Positions 16,159 through 23,952 of a DNA stretch of 44,646 nt are shown in pieces. Source of the DNA: Bacillota bacterium (lineage in GTDB: Bacteria > Bacillota > Clostridia > Christensenellales > Aristaeellaceae); NCBI GenBank assembly GCA_023425025.1, contig JAFADG010000031.1:1-44646 (forward strand). Direction: 5' to 3'. The translations under genes and the position numbers were made by a program. The stretch's first letter is position 1, and each line of letters begins with the position of its first letter. The notes under the pieces are model-generated. The model was not told where the DNA came from. It was given only the letters and a program-made list of their open reading frames with translations, and did not search any database.

Positions 16159-17853
16159 ATGGAACGATCTTCCTATTGGCATCTGACACAGAGGCCCGTT
16201 GAATACCCCAAGCTGGAAAAAGATCTGGAAACGGATGTCCTGATTGTGGGCGGGGGCATCAGCGGCGTCACCGCGGCATATTGCCTGACGCAGCGGGGAA
16301 TCAAGCCCGTATTGATCGAGGCGCAGACGCTGTGCTCCGGTACCACGGGCAACACCACCGGCAAGATGACCATACAACACGGCATCATCTACAGCAACCT
16401 CATGCAGAAGTTCAGCATCGATGTGGCAAAGGAGTTCGCCCGCTCCCAGGCAGCAGCGCTGAAATTTGCCGCGGAAACAGTGGTAAAACACGACATCCGC
16501 TGCCAAATGGCCGACAGCACCGCCTATATGTTTGCCATGACGCCGGAGGAAAAGGATCTGCTGCTTGCGGAATACGAGGCGGCCAAGCGCATGGACATCC
16601 TGGCCGAATGGGCCACCAAGCCAACCTTCCCGCCCAAAAGCAAGGCGCTGCTGGGTTATACAGGCCAATCGGTCCTGCACCCTGTGCGCTATGTACAGGG
16701 GCTGGCCGGCGCAGCCGCAGACGGCGGGGCGAAAATCTATACCCACACCAAGGCCGCAAGGGTGGAAGCGGGCGAGCGGATCACCGTGACGCTGGACAAC
16801 GGGGCAACCGTCCGCTGCCGGCACCTGATCCAAGCTACTCAATACCCCATCTTTGACGGGCCGAACGTGTTCTATACCCGGCTGTACGCCAAGCGCGACC
16901 ATGCCGTGGCACTGGAAGTCAAGGGCGAATGGCCGGAAGGCAGCTTTATCAATATCGGCGAACCGGTGCGCTCCATCCGCACCCATGTGGAAAACGGCAA
17001 GAAGATCATGATCCTGGTAGGCGAGGCCCACGCCACCGGCCGGCAGGAGGAAACGGAAGGCCTGCCCCATGAACGGCTGATCGCCTTTGGCAGCCAGCTT
17101 GTAGGTGTGGAAAAGGTGCTGGCCAAATGGTCCGCCCAGGATTACGAGACGCCGGACCAGATTCCCTACATTGGCCGAATTTCGGACGGCGCAAACATTT
17201 ACGTTGCCACAGGCTATTGCAAATGGGGGTTGTCCAGCGGTACGCTATCGGGCATGATGCTGGCGGAACTGATCGACAAGGGCCGCTGCAAATATGAGGC
17301 GCTGTATGCCAGAAACCGGCCGGATATCTCAAGCTCCCTGGGGAAGGCGGCCAGCGAGGTGCTGGCCTCGGTGGGCGAACTGGTCAAATCAAAGTTCGAA
17401 AGGACCCACGACGCGGATGATCTGCAAAAAGGCGAGGGCCGGTCCATACGCTTCCGCGGCCAGCGGGCCGGCGTGTACCGGGATGAAAAGAATCATGTGA
17501 CCGTTGTGGACAATACCTGCACCCACATGGGCACGGAGCTGAATTTCAACGCCGCGGAAAAGACATGGGACTGCCCGGCCCACGGCGGCAGGTTCAAGGC
17601 GGATGGCCGGCTGATCGAAGGGCCGCCCAAGGATAACCTGAAGGTGCTCTTTCAGGGCAGCTACGGAGAGTTTCTGGACGCGCAGGAGGGTGTGCGGGAG
17701 AAAGACGGCGAAGCGGACGTTCCCACGGACAGCGGCGTTTTGCCGCCGGATGCAAGCGATATGTCCGCGTTCAATGACATGCTGGTCGGCCCGGGGTTAT
17801 ATCCATACTCCATGCCGCCGGGCCGGGAAGCAGAGAGAAAGCATCCGACCTGA
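16159..17853 (+). CDS. FAD-dependent oxidoreductase with C-terminal Rieske [2Fe-2S] domain
   Basis: A 564-residue two-domain redox protein. Residues 25-390 form a DAO-type FAD domain with the dinucleotide motif VLIVGGGISGVTAA (28-40) and a late FAD contact IYVATGYCKWGLSSG. Residues about 425-510 form a Rieske domain with both ligand pairs intact: Cys454 and His456 in CTHMG, Cys472 and His475 in CPAHGG. The tail after 515 is unstructured in appearance. This architecture is known in Firmicutes and cyanobacteria but lacks an agreed substrate. AAAGGAG precedes the ATG. It diverges from the cyanophycin unit and ends at a strong terminator. Electron partners are not obvious nearby. Confidence 0.9.
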   Translation: MERSSYWHLTQRPVEYPKLEKDLETDVLIVGGGISGVTAAYCLTQRGIKPVLIEAQTLCSGTTGNTTGKMTIQHGIIYSNLMQKFSIDVAKEFARSQAAALKFAAETVVKHDIRCQMADSTAYMFAMTPEEKDLLLAEYEAAKRMDILAEWATKPTFPPKSKALLGYTGQSVLHPVRYVQGLAGAAADGGAKIYTHTKAARVEAGERITVTLDNGATVRCRHLIQATQYPIFDGPNVFYTRLYAKRDHAVALEVKGEWPEGSFINIGEPVRSIRTHVENGKKIMILVGEAHATGRQEETEGLPHERLIAFGSQLVGVEKVLAKWSAQDYETPDQIPYIGRISDGANIYVATGYCKWGLSSGTLSGMMLAELIDKGRCKYEALYARNRPDISSSLGKAASEVLASVGELVKSKFERTHDADDLQKGEGRSIRFRGQRAGVYRDEKNHVTVVDNTCTHMGTELNFNAAEKTWDCPAHGGRFKADGRLIEGPPKDNLKVLFQGSYGEFLDAQEGVREKDGEADVPTDSGVLPPDASDMSAFNDMLVGPGLYPYSMPPGREAERKHPT

Positions 17854-17869
17854 TACCCCATCCGCGCGA

Positions 17870-17911
17870 AAAAGCACCGCTTCAAACGAGGCGGTGCTTT
17901 GCTTTGTTTTT
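17870..17911. terminator. Rho-independent terminator
   Basis: AAGCACCGC and GCGGTGCTT arms enclose a loop near 17881-17889, with a broken T run after the right arm. Converging genes on both sides could share it. Confidence 0.8.
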
Positions 17912-17915
17912 TACC

Positions 17916-18827
17916 TTATCGCAGGGCAATCTTTCTCACCGGCCGGGCTTCAATATACCCGCGGTAGCCCTGGGGCTCCAGCTGGAACCGGGGGCCGTCG
18001 TCATCCGCCCAGGAAAATCCGTACAGTTCGGGCTTGTAATTTTCCATGGCCTTCCCGAGCGCACCGATGGCCTCATAGAAAACCTCATCGTTATATGGCG
18101 GGCCCTGGAACACCATCATCTGGCAGGGAGGCAGGTCCATCAGCTCAAAGCCTTCGGGCACTTCGCCGCTGTAATCGGCGGGCACCTCCACGCCCTGGAC
18201 GTACTCCGACGTGCCTTCCGGACGGAAGGGCCTCGGCAGCCACATGCCGATGGGCTCATACAGCGCTTCCTTCACGCTGCACAAAATGCCCCAAACATCG
18301 CAGCCCACTTCCTCGCAGTAAGCAAAATACTCACCGGCCTGCTTGCCCCGTTTGACAATCACCTTGCGGGCAGGCCGGTCGATGACCTGCACAAACACAA
18401 AACCGGAATTCTGCTGGTTTTCCATTTCTCTTTCCCCTCTTTTCAAATAATTGTGGTACTCGCGCACGGAGGATGGCAAAAACAAGCGGATGGGCTTGGG
18501 GCTTTGCTGGTAGCGCCGCGGCGTGATGCCGAACTCTTTGGAAAAGGCGCGGGTAAAGCCTTCATGGCTGTCGAACACAAAATCCAACGCCACATCCAGC
18601 ACCCGTGTCCGCTCATCCCGAAGCATGAGCGCCGCCTGGGTAAGCCGCAGCAGCCGCATATACTCAAAAGGGCTCCGGCCGGTGAGCTCCTTGAACATGC
18701 GCGCGCTGTGAAAGGGCGAATACCCCGCCTGGCGGGAAAGCTGCTTCAAAGTGATAGCCTGCGTCAGATGGGATTTGATATAATCCTGCATCCGCTGCAC
18801 CGCGTCCACCTGCTGCCTGTTTTCCAT
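17916..18827 (-). CDS. AraC-family regulator with GyrI-like effector domain
   Basis: A 303-residue transcription factor. Residues 8-108 hold two AraC-type helix-turn-helix motifs (TLKQLSRQAGYSPFHSARMF, then ALDFVFDSHEGFTRAFSKEFG and PRRYQQ). Residues about 140-303 form a GyrI-like/effector-binding domain of the type that senses small hydrophobic compounds (as in Rob and BmrR-type sensors). AAAGGAGGTG lies before the ATG. It is monocistronic. Two similar regulators occur later at 39.0 and 42.8 kb, but the sequences are clearly diverged. Target genes unknown. Confidence 0.9.
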   Translation of the reverse strand: MENRQQVDAVQRMQDYIKSHLTQAITLKQLSRQAGYSPFHSARMFKELTGRSPFEYMRLLRLTQAALMLRDERTRVLDVALDFVFDSHEGFTRAFSKEFGITPRRYQQSPKPIRLFLPSSVREYHNYLKRGEREMENQQNSGFVFVQVIDRPARKVIVKRGKQAGEYFAYCEEVGCDVWGILCSVKEALYEPIGMWLPRPFRPEGTSEYVQGVEVPADYSGEVPEGFELMDLPPCQMMVFQGPPYNDEVFYEAIGALGKAMENYKPELYGFSWADDDGPRFQLEPQGYRGYIEARPVRKIALR

Positions 18828-18951
18828 GTGCTTGCCACCTCCTTTCGCATTGTACTTTTTGGGGGAAAGAAACTCTTGACCTGCGTTGCGGATTACTGGG
18901 TCTGTCGTGCTAAGATTACATTTTGCATAATGTTACTCAAGAAGAAGAATA

Positions 18952-18996
18952 TCGCGTCTTCGGACGCGACCAAAGGGCTTTCCGATCGCCCTTTGG
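18952..18996. repeat. pair of perfect hairpins downstream of tag operon
   Basis: TCGCGTC-TTCG-GACGCGA (18952-18969, a UUCG-type tetraloop) is followed without a gap by CCAAAGGGC-(9)-GCCCTTTGG (18970-18996). They sit in the 247-base spacer between the tag stop and the AraC start and may end the operon. Style matches the palindrome blocks at 25.2 and 29.9 kb. Confidence 0.6.
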
Positions 18997-19074
18997 AAAC
19001 CTTCGGACGCCATCTTCTTGGATGTTCATACAATTACGCGCTAAGCACGACATCCCCGTTTATCAAAAGCCTTC

Positions 19075-19635
19075 TTACTTCCTGCCCGCCTTGCAAATAC
19101 ACCCGTTTTCATGATCATCCACCACGCCCACCGCTTGCAGGTAGGAATAAATGATGGTGCTGCCCACAAAGGAGAAGCCCCGTTTTTGCAGGTCTCGGCT
19201 GATACGGTCGGAAAGCTCCGTACGGCAGGGCGCCTGGGTGTATTCCGCCCAATCGCCGACCACAGGCTTAAAATCCACGTAGGACCAAAGGTACCTGTCA
19301 AAGCTGCCAAACTCTTTTTGAATCTGCAAAAAAAGGTTGGCATTTTTGATGGAGGCGGCAACCTTGAGCCGGTTGCGCACGATGCCGGGGTTGTTGAGCA
19401 GCTCCGCCACCTTGTCGTCTCCATAGGCAGCCACCTTTTCCGGATCAAAGCCGTCGTACGCCTTGCGGTAATTCTCCCGCTTACGCAGCACCGTGATCCA
19501 GGAAAGGCCCGCCTGAGCGCCTTCCAGAATCAAAAATTCAAACAGCGTCCTGTCGTCGTGGACAGGCTTGCCCCATTCTTCGTCGTGATACCGCACGTAC
19601 AATTCATCCGTGCCTGCCCAACCGCAGCGGTGCAT
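19075..19635 (-). CDS. tag: DNA-3-methyladenine glycosylase I
   Basis: A 186-residue base-excision repair enzyme that removes 3-methyladenine from alkylated DNA. Length and numbering match the E. coli enzyme: zinc ligands Cys4, His17, His175 and Cys179 are all present (MHRCGW, YHDEEW, DDHENGC), as are Glu38 and Trp46 of the base pocket in LEGAQAGLSW. ATG 19635 with GGGGAG upstream is chosen over a TTG 18 bases earlier. It is the last gene of a six-gene operon, 14 bases after the helical-repeat gene. A second Tag domain is encoded in the same operon at 20885-22012. Confidence 0.96.
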   Translation of the reverse strand: MHRCGWAGTDELYVRYHDEEWGKPVHDDRTLFEFLILEGAQAGLSWITVLRKRENYRKAYDGFDPEKVAAYGDDKVAELLNNPGIVRNRLKVAASIKNANLFLQIQKEFGSFDRYLWSYVDFKPVVGDWAEYTQAPCRTELSDRISRDLQKRGFSFVGSTIIYSYLQAVGVVDDHENGCICKAGRK

Positions 19636-19649
19636 AATTTTCTCCCCTT

Positions 19650-20084
19650 TCAAACGCCGATGGCGCTCAGCTCCGACAGCGCATACGCCTTGTCCTGCTC
19701 GTCCGCAATCGCTTCGCAGGCCTCTTTGCCGCGGGCCACATGCTCCCGCGCGCTTTCCTGATTGCCCAGCACATGGTACGCCCTGGCCACGGCCTCATAA
19801 CCAAAGGGCAGGTCAAAGCCGCCCAGGCCGTTTTCGATGCAAATGTCCAGCGAGCGCTGCCCGTGCAAAAGCGCCGGCCGCCCCATGTCAAGCAAGGCAT
19901 ACGCCCTGGATACCTGCCACTCGCCCCGGGCCTGATTGACCATTTCCCCGCACAGGCTCCACAGATAGCAGGAGGCATGGGCCTTGTGCAGCATCAGCGC
20001 CTGCTGCGAAGGCGTCCGCTCCTTCAAATCCATCAGGTCCCAGGTTTCGTTGAACAGCTTGATCGCTTCCTGTTTGATATCCAC
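19650..20084 (-). CDS. small helical-repeat (TPR-like) protein
   Basis: A 144-residue, Ala-rich, all-helical protein with TPR-like helix pairs (QVSRAYALLDMGRPALLHGQ; YEAVARAYHVLGNQESAREH). No catalytic motif, signal or membrane segment is seen. The start is GTG at 20084 because AGGAGG sits seven bases upstream; the TTG at 20090 is almost on top of it. It lies 12 bases after the CPBP gene and 14 before tag, in the alkylation-repair-like operon. Short proteins of this kind are usually annotated as hypothetical; a scaffold role is only a guess. Confidence 0.75.
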   Translation of the reverse strand: MDIKQEAIKLFNETWDLMDLKERTPSQQALMLHKAHASCYLWSLCGEMVNQARGEWQVSRAYALLDMGRPALLHGQRSLDICIENGLGGFDLPFGYEAVARAYHVLGNQESAREHVARGKEACEAIADEQDKAYALSELSAIGV

Positions 20085-20096
20085 AAACAACCCTCC

Positions 20097-20867
20097 TCAG
20101 CCAAAAATCATTGGCAGCACAATGGAATATCCCACCACCAGCACATTGCTGGCGCCATGGATTACCATAGAATAGACCACGCTTCCGGTTTTGACATAAA
20201 CCCAGCCCTGCAATATTCCCAAAGCCAGCGCGTACAAAAGCTGCAGCCAATTCAGGTGGATTGAAAAAGGGTTCAGCGTCCAGTTGATGTGGGCCACGGA
20301 AAAAAGCACTGCCGAAATCAGCACAGTCAGCGGAAGTACAATCCGGCCTTTTAGCAGAACGAAGACCCTGCCCGTCACAAGGGACAGAAGCACAATAGGG
20401 AACGCGCGGAACAGCAGCTCTTCGCTGGTGCCGGAAAGAAGCAGCTGAAACCCAAGCGATCCCAGCACATTCCTTGTATCCAGCGGATGGGGAAAAGGCT
20501 TGTATATACCCGCTGCAATGTATATAAAAGCCATAAGGAGCTGATATGCCGCAAGGCCTGCCGTGACGATGAGCACGATGCGCGTTCCCATACGCCTGTC
20601 GCCCATCCCCAGCCGAAAGTCAAGGCCAAACAAAAGATACAGCGCCGCGATCACCAAAAGGGTGAGCAGTCCTTGCGCGATATGATGAACGGAAATCCAG
20701 GCAAACACGCCGAAGGGATCGATGCTCCGGTAATTGAACAAATCGGCGATTCTCACAGCCAGCTGGGCAAGAGCCGTCTGCAGGGTGAACAGCAGAAGCG
20801 TTGCCGGCACCACCAGCAGTGCCTGCACAGGGGGCGTTATCCGCTTGTTGCCCAAGGACGCGATCAT
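20097..20867 (-). CDS. CPBP-family intramembrane metalloprotease
   Basis: A 256-residue polytopic membrane protein with about seven hydrophobic segments. The CPBP/Abi signature is complete: GTSEELLFRAF (Glu149, Glu150, Arg154), FSVAHINW (His193), and HGASN (His237, Asn241). Members cleave membrane-associated or CAAX-like substrates, and some act in bacteriocin self-immunity. GGGGAGG precedes the ATG. It lies 17 bases after the Tag-nucleotidyltransferase gene. Why a membrane protease sits in this operon is unclear. Confidence 0.9.
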   Translation of the reverse strand: MIASLGNKRITPPVQALLVVPATLLLFTLQTALAQLAVRIADLFNYRSIDPFGVFAWISVHHIAQGLLTLLVIAALYLLFGLDFRLGMGDRRMGTRIVLIVTAGLAAYQLLMAFIYIAAGIYKPFPHPLDTRNVLGSLGFQLLLSGTSEELLFRAFPIVLLSLVTGRVFVLLKGRIVLPLTVLISAVLFSVAHINWTLNPFSIHLNWLQLLYALALGILQGWVYVKTGSVVYSMVIHGASNVLVVGYSIVLPMIFG

Positions 20868-20884
20868 ATTTCTGCCTCCCCGCT

Positions 20885-22012
20885 TTATCCTTTGACAAGG
20901 TCTTTCAGCCAGTCGGCCGTCAACGACGGCACACCGTTTCTCAGCATCGCGGCAAGCAAATCACGGTTGCATAAAACGCTGCCCTTCAAATGCGCTTTGA
21001 TCAAATCCGCCTTATGCGCTTTGCCAGGCATCAAATGATACAAAACGCACCATTCCTCCGGCGCGCAGAAGGGCAGCATTTGGCCCCATACGGGCCAAAG
21101 ATCGGCAAAGGAGCCTTCCGTCAGCTGATGGCTGTATATCTGTTCCCCGCAACGTATCTTCAGCCCGGCCATCATATCCACGCCCACGCCGTCCACCGTG
21201 AAACAGCGGAACACATCCGTAGCAAAAGGCGGTGAGGATTTTGCTTCTTCCCTTTGGCCAAGGCCCTGCAAAACAGCCTCCGCTTTGTCCGAATCCTCCG
21301 GCTCCACCAGCAGATCGATGTCATTGAACTGCTCCGTAAGGCCGTTTCGATAGAGCATGGCGGAACCGCCGATACAAAAGCGCACGCCGGATGCCTTCAG
21401 TGCTCTGCCTACCTTTTGAAGCGTTTTGAGCTTGACCTCCTCCACCGGCACGGGGCCTTTTTCCGCCTTGCAAAAGCAGCCGTTCACATGATCGTCCACA
21501 ATGCCGGCGGCCTGCAGGTGGGCATACACCACCGTGGCCCCCATAAACGAAAAGCCCCGCGCCTTCATATCGGCGCTGATGGCCTTCGAACCCTCCGTGG
21601 CCGCCGGTACCAGGCGGTCGTCCGCCACATCATGAACCTGCGTCCGGCCGCCAAAGAAGGACAAAAGATACGCGTCGAAGCTTCCAAATTCCCGCTGCAT
21701 GGCGACAAACGCCCTTGCGTTTTTTACGGCGGCGTTCAGCTTTTGCCGGTTGCGTATGAGCCCGGGGTTTTGAAGCAGCGCCTCCAGCTCACTTTCCCCG
21801 AACCCCTGCACAGCCGCGGCGTCAAAGCCCGCGAAGGCTTCCCGGTAGGCTTCGCGGCGCTTGAGTACCCTCATCCAGGACAGCCCGGCCTGGGCGGACT
21901 CCAGCATGAGAAATTCAAAATGCTTTTGCTCTGAGCAAGGCCTTTTTCCCCATTCCTCATCATGGTAGGCCTGTAAAAGGGGATCGGATTCGCACCAGGG
22001 GCAGCGGTACAT
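20885..22012 (-). CDS. 3-methyladenine DNA glycosylase I fused to nucleotidyltransferase domain
   Basis: A 375-residue fusion. Residues 1-184 are a complete Tag domain with all key residues at E. coli positions: Cys4, His17, Glu38, Trp46, His175, Cys179. After a short linker (KGPVPVEEVK), residues about 195-375 form a pol-beta-type nucleotidyltransferase: CIGGSAMLYRNG (215-218) followed by NDIDLLV (Asp231, Asp233), with a possible third carboxylate at Asp279 (GVGVDMM). The pattern GGSA...NDID resembles AbiEii/MNT-like transferases. The frame is continuous with no frameshift. ATG 22012 is preferred to GTG 22024, which is too close to AAAGGA, but this is uncertain. It is the third gene of the operon. 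The combined role is unknown; the Tag half should be active. Confidence 0.9.
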   Translation of the reverse strand: MYRCPWCESDPLLQAYHDEEWGKRPCSEQKHFEFLMLESAQAGLSWMRVLKRREAYREAFAGFDAAAVQGFGESELEALLQNPGLIRNRQKLNAAVKNARAFVAMQREFGSFDAYLLSFFGGRTQVHDVADDRLVPAATEGSKAISADMKARGFSFMGATVVYAHLQAAGIVDDHVNGCFCKAEKGPVPVEEVKLKTLQKVGRALKASGVRFCIGGSAMLYRNGLTEQFNDIDLLVEPEDSDKAEAVLQGLGQREEAKSSPPFATDVFRCFTVDGVGVDMMAGLKIRCGEQIYSHQLTEGSFADLWPVWGQMLPFCAPEEWCVLYHLMPGKAHKADLIKAHLKGSVLCNRDLLAAMLRNGVPSLTADWLKDLVKG

Positions 22013-22033
22013 GGCCTTCGTCACATCCTTTGT

Positions 22034-22687
22034 TCACAGCCGTTTGGCCAGCAGAAAATAATGCTTGCTGTTGGTGGCCTTCCCGTCAAAAAAGCAGTCG
22101 TCCGCATGGCGCACTTTCATGATTTCGAAACCGTCAAACAGAGCAAATACATCATCCAGATTCACATAAAAGTGCGGCACATCAACCTCCGCGCCGTCTG
22201 TTTTCAAAACGGAGTTTTGATCGATGACAGGAAATCCCGCATCCTTATAGGACCATGTATCCTTGGAGCAAAGCGTCAAAAATATCTCGCCGCCAGGCGC
22301 AAGCACCCTGCGGATTTCGCTGATGATCCTTTTCGCGCCGGGGGTATCGGTATGGGAAATGACATGATAGGAAAACAGGCAGTCAAAGGCTTCATCCGGA
22401 TAGGGCAGGGATAGCATGTCCCCCATTTGCACATCCGCCGAAACCCCTTCTTCCTTCAGCCATGCCTGTGTGCTCCGCACGGCCTCCGGCGATAAATCCA
22501 TGGCGGAAACATGAAAACCCTGCCTGGCAAAAAAGACGGTATGGCGGCCCAGCCCGCACCCCAGGTCCAGCAGATGTTTATAGCCCTTCTCTTCCCACCG
22601 GCTGGCGAAGTAATAGCTTTCCTCACAGGGAATACGCCAGACGGGGTTTTTCACCGCTTCCCAATCCCAGGCCTTTGAACGGGTCAT
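22034..22687 (-). CDS. class I SAM-dependent methyltransferase
   Basis: A 217-residue Rossmann-fold methyltransferase with motif I HLLDLGCGLGRH (38-49), a motif II Asp in VSAMDLSPEA, and the later FDCLFSYHVISH and APGGEIFLTL strands. The target is not recognisable; the layout suits small molecules rather than DNA, since no DPPY or NPPF motif is present. AAAGGAGG lies before ATG 22687, one base after the TAG of the DinB-like gene. The next gene, the Tag fusion, starts 21 bases downstream. It is part of the six-gene operon. Confidence 0.9.
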   Translation of the reverse strand: MTRSKAWDWEAVKNPVWRIPCEESYYFASRWEEKGYKHLLDLGCGLGRHTVFFARQGFHVSAMDLSPEAVRSTQAWLKEEGVSADVQMGDMLSLPYPDEAFDCLFSYHVISHTDTPGAKRIISEIRRVLAPGGEIFLTLCSKDTWSYKDAGFPVIDQNSVLKTDGAEVDVPHFYVNLDDVFALFDGFEIMKVRHADDCFFDGKATNSKHYFLLAKRL

Positions 22688-22688
22688 G

Positions 22689-23225
22689 CTACTCCTCCTT
22701 TTCGTTGTAGGCGTACCAGTCCGACTCCTCCAGGTCAAGGCTCCGTAATATGCCGTTGAGGTAGCCGACGTTGTACATCACATGGCGGACCTGTGCAAAC
22801 ACCACATCAGCATAGGTGTAGTTAGGCACGCCCGTCACGATATCGTCGCCAAGCTTAACATCGTCCAAATGATCGAAAAAGCGCCCTGTCTTTTGCGCGA
22901 TCCTGTCCATGAAAAGCAGCATGTCTTCCCTGGAAACCATCAGGCTTGCGTCGACTTCGCGCTCAAACTCCGGAGGGAGCTTTTCATCGAAGGTCATGCA
23001 GCGGTATTCACTGCCGTCATAAGCCTCGCGGAACCAATAATCAATAAAATAGGCGGCGTGAAAGACTTGATACCATACCGGGTAAGAAAAGCCGAAATAG
23101 CAGCGTTCCCAAACGGGCTGCGGGCAGACTTCGATAAAGGTTTTCAGCATGCGGAGCGTGGAGTTGAACTGGCCCCGGGCGGCCTCTGCAGCCCTGCGGG
23201 ACGGTGCGGAATCACGGCCCTCCAT
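22689..23225 (-). CDS. DinB-like four-helix-bundle protein
   Basis: A 178-residue protein with a DinB/YfiT-type layout. A first helix precedes WYQVFHAAYFIDYWF, which carries a candidate metal ligand His56. A late helix RHVMYNVGYLNGIL carries His148, but the third position is Asn152 rather than His, so metal binding may be altered. DinB-superfamily proteins are often damage-inducible or thiol-dependent transferases. GGGAGG is upstream of the ATG. It is the first gene of the operon, directly behind a near-consensus promoter. Confidence 0.8.
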   Translation of the reverse strand: MEGRDSAPSRRAAEAARGQFNSTLRMLKTFIEVCPQPVWERCYFGFSYPVWYQVFHAAYFIDYWFREAYDGSEYRCMTFDEKLPPEFEREVDASLMVSREDMLLFMDRIAQKTGRFFDHLDDVKLGDDIVTGVPNYTYADVVFAQVRHVMYNVGYLNGILRSLDLEESDWYAYNEKEE

Positions 23226-23246
23226 ATCGTTCCTCCCGTTTCCCTG

Positions 23247-23275
23247 ATTATAGCATGTGCGCCATACATTGACAA
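23247..23275 (-). promoter_or_regulatory. near-consensus SigA promoter of DinB-Tag operon
   Basis: On the minus strand: TTGTCA, 17 bases, TATAAT, with TGC directly before the -10 (extended -10). The -10 ends 21 bases upstream of the first ATG. No obvious operator is seen. Confidence 0.75.
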
Positions 23276-23301
23276 CGACACCGGCGGGCCAGCCGCTTCA
23301 A

Positions 23302-23347
23302 AAAAATCCCCCGGCCTGTGCGATCTGGTCACAGGAAGGGGGATTTT
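23302..23347 (-). terminator. Rho-independent terminator of small membrane gene
   Basis: Nested stems AAAATCCCCC/GGGGGATTTT and CCTGTG/CACAGG, with a run of T on the minus strand. It follows the gene at 23366-23698 and separates it from the DinB operon. Confidence 0.8.
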
Positions 23348-23365
23348 CTGCATCATATAAACATA

Positions 23366-23698
23366 TCAGGCGGCTTTCGCTTTCCGGCGCGGCAAAATGC
23401 ACACAACCACGCTGCCCGCAAGCGCCGCCGCCGCGGCGATCAAAAATACCAGCCGGTAGCGGATGAGGAAATTCAGCAGCGCGCTGTTGCCAAGAAGCAC
23501 ATCCGTTTGACCCGTCGCGGCCAGCATATCGTACATGGCGTCAAAGCCGACAGGGGCCGAAGCGCCTTCCTCCGCCTGGGCGGCCAGCGCAGCCGGCAGC
23601 GCGTTCGCGTTGTTCACGCTCACATACCCGTAAATGGCGATGCCGGCAAGGACGACGACAATCCCCGCCAATATAAGAAGCAACCCCTTGTTCCTCAC
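23366..23698 (-). CDS. small two-TM membrane protein, unknown function
   Basis: A 110-residue protein with two transmembrane segments, GLLLILAGIVVVLAGIAIYG near the N terminus and VFLIAAAAALAGSVVVCILP near the C terminus, joined by an extracytoplasmic stretch of about 50 residues. A basic tail (PRRKAKAA) points to cytosolic ends. The start is GTG at 23698, with GGAAGG upstream; a longer frame to 23731 is not supported. A good promoter and terminator make it a single-gene unit. No family recognised. Confidence 0.75.
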   Translation of the reverse strand: MRNKGLLLILAGIVVVLAGIAIYGYVSVNNANALPAALAAQAEEGASAPVGFDAMYDMLAATGQTDVLLGNSALLNFLIRYRLVFLIAAAAALAGSVVVCILPRRKAKAA

Positions 23699-23752
23699 AG
23701 GCAACCCTTCCTTCCCGATAGCCGGCAGCAAATTTCGACCTTTTCTTGGTTT

Positions 23753-23781
23753 ATGATAATATGTATGGTTCTGGAAGTCAA
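23753..23781 (-). promoter_or_regulatory. SigA promoter of small membrane gene
   Basis: On the minus strand: TTGACT, 17 bases, TATCAT; each hexamer is one base off consensus. Confidence 0.65.
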
Positions 23782-23874
23782 GAAAAACAAAACAAGTTCC
23801 ATTTCTCCTCAGTGAAATTGGGGGCGTTTTGGCATTTTCTTTCCTGTCTCATGCGTTATATGTGCAGCCGAGAA

Positions 23875-23901
23875 ATTTTCCCCTAAAAGGCAGGGGAAAA
23901 A
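23875..23901. other. leader hairpin before glycosyltransferase
   Basis: ATTTTCCCCT and AGGGGAAAA(A)T face each other around a 7-base loop in the spacer upstream of the GtrB-like gene. It could be a leader structure; no matching regulatory element is recognised. Confidence 0.35.
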
Positions 23902-23952
23902 TGCCGGGATACGGAAATACTTCATATTGCACACATCAAAAGGAGGAGCCTT

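Noticed and set aside
23226..23365. Riboswitch or structured RNA upstream of the DinB operon
   Set aside because: The stem here is fully explained as the terminator of the neighbouring small membrane gene, and the leader after the promoter is too short.
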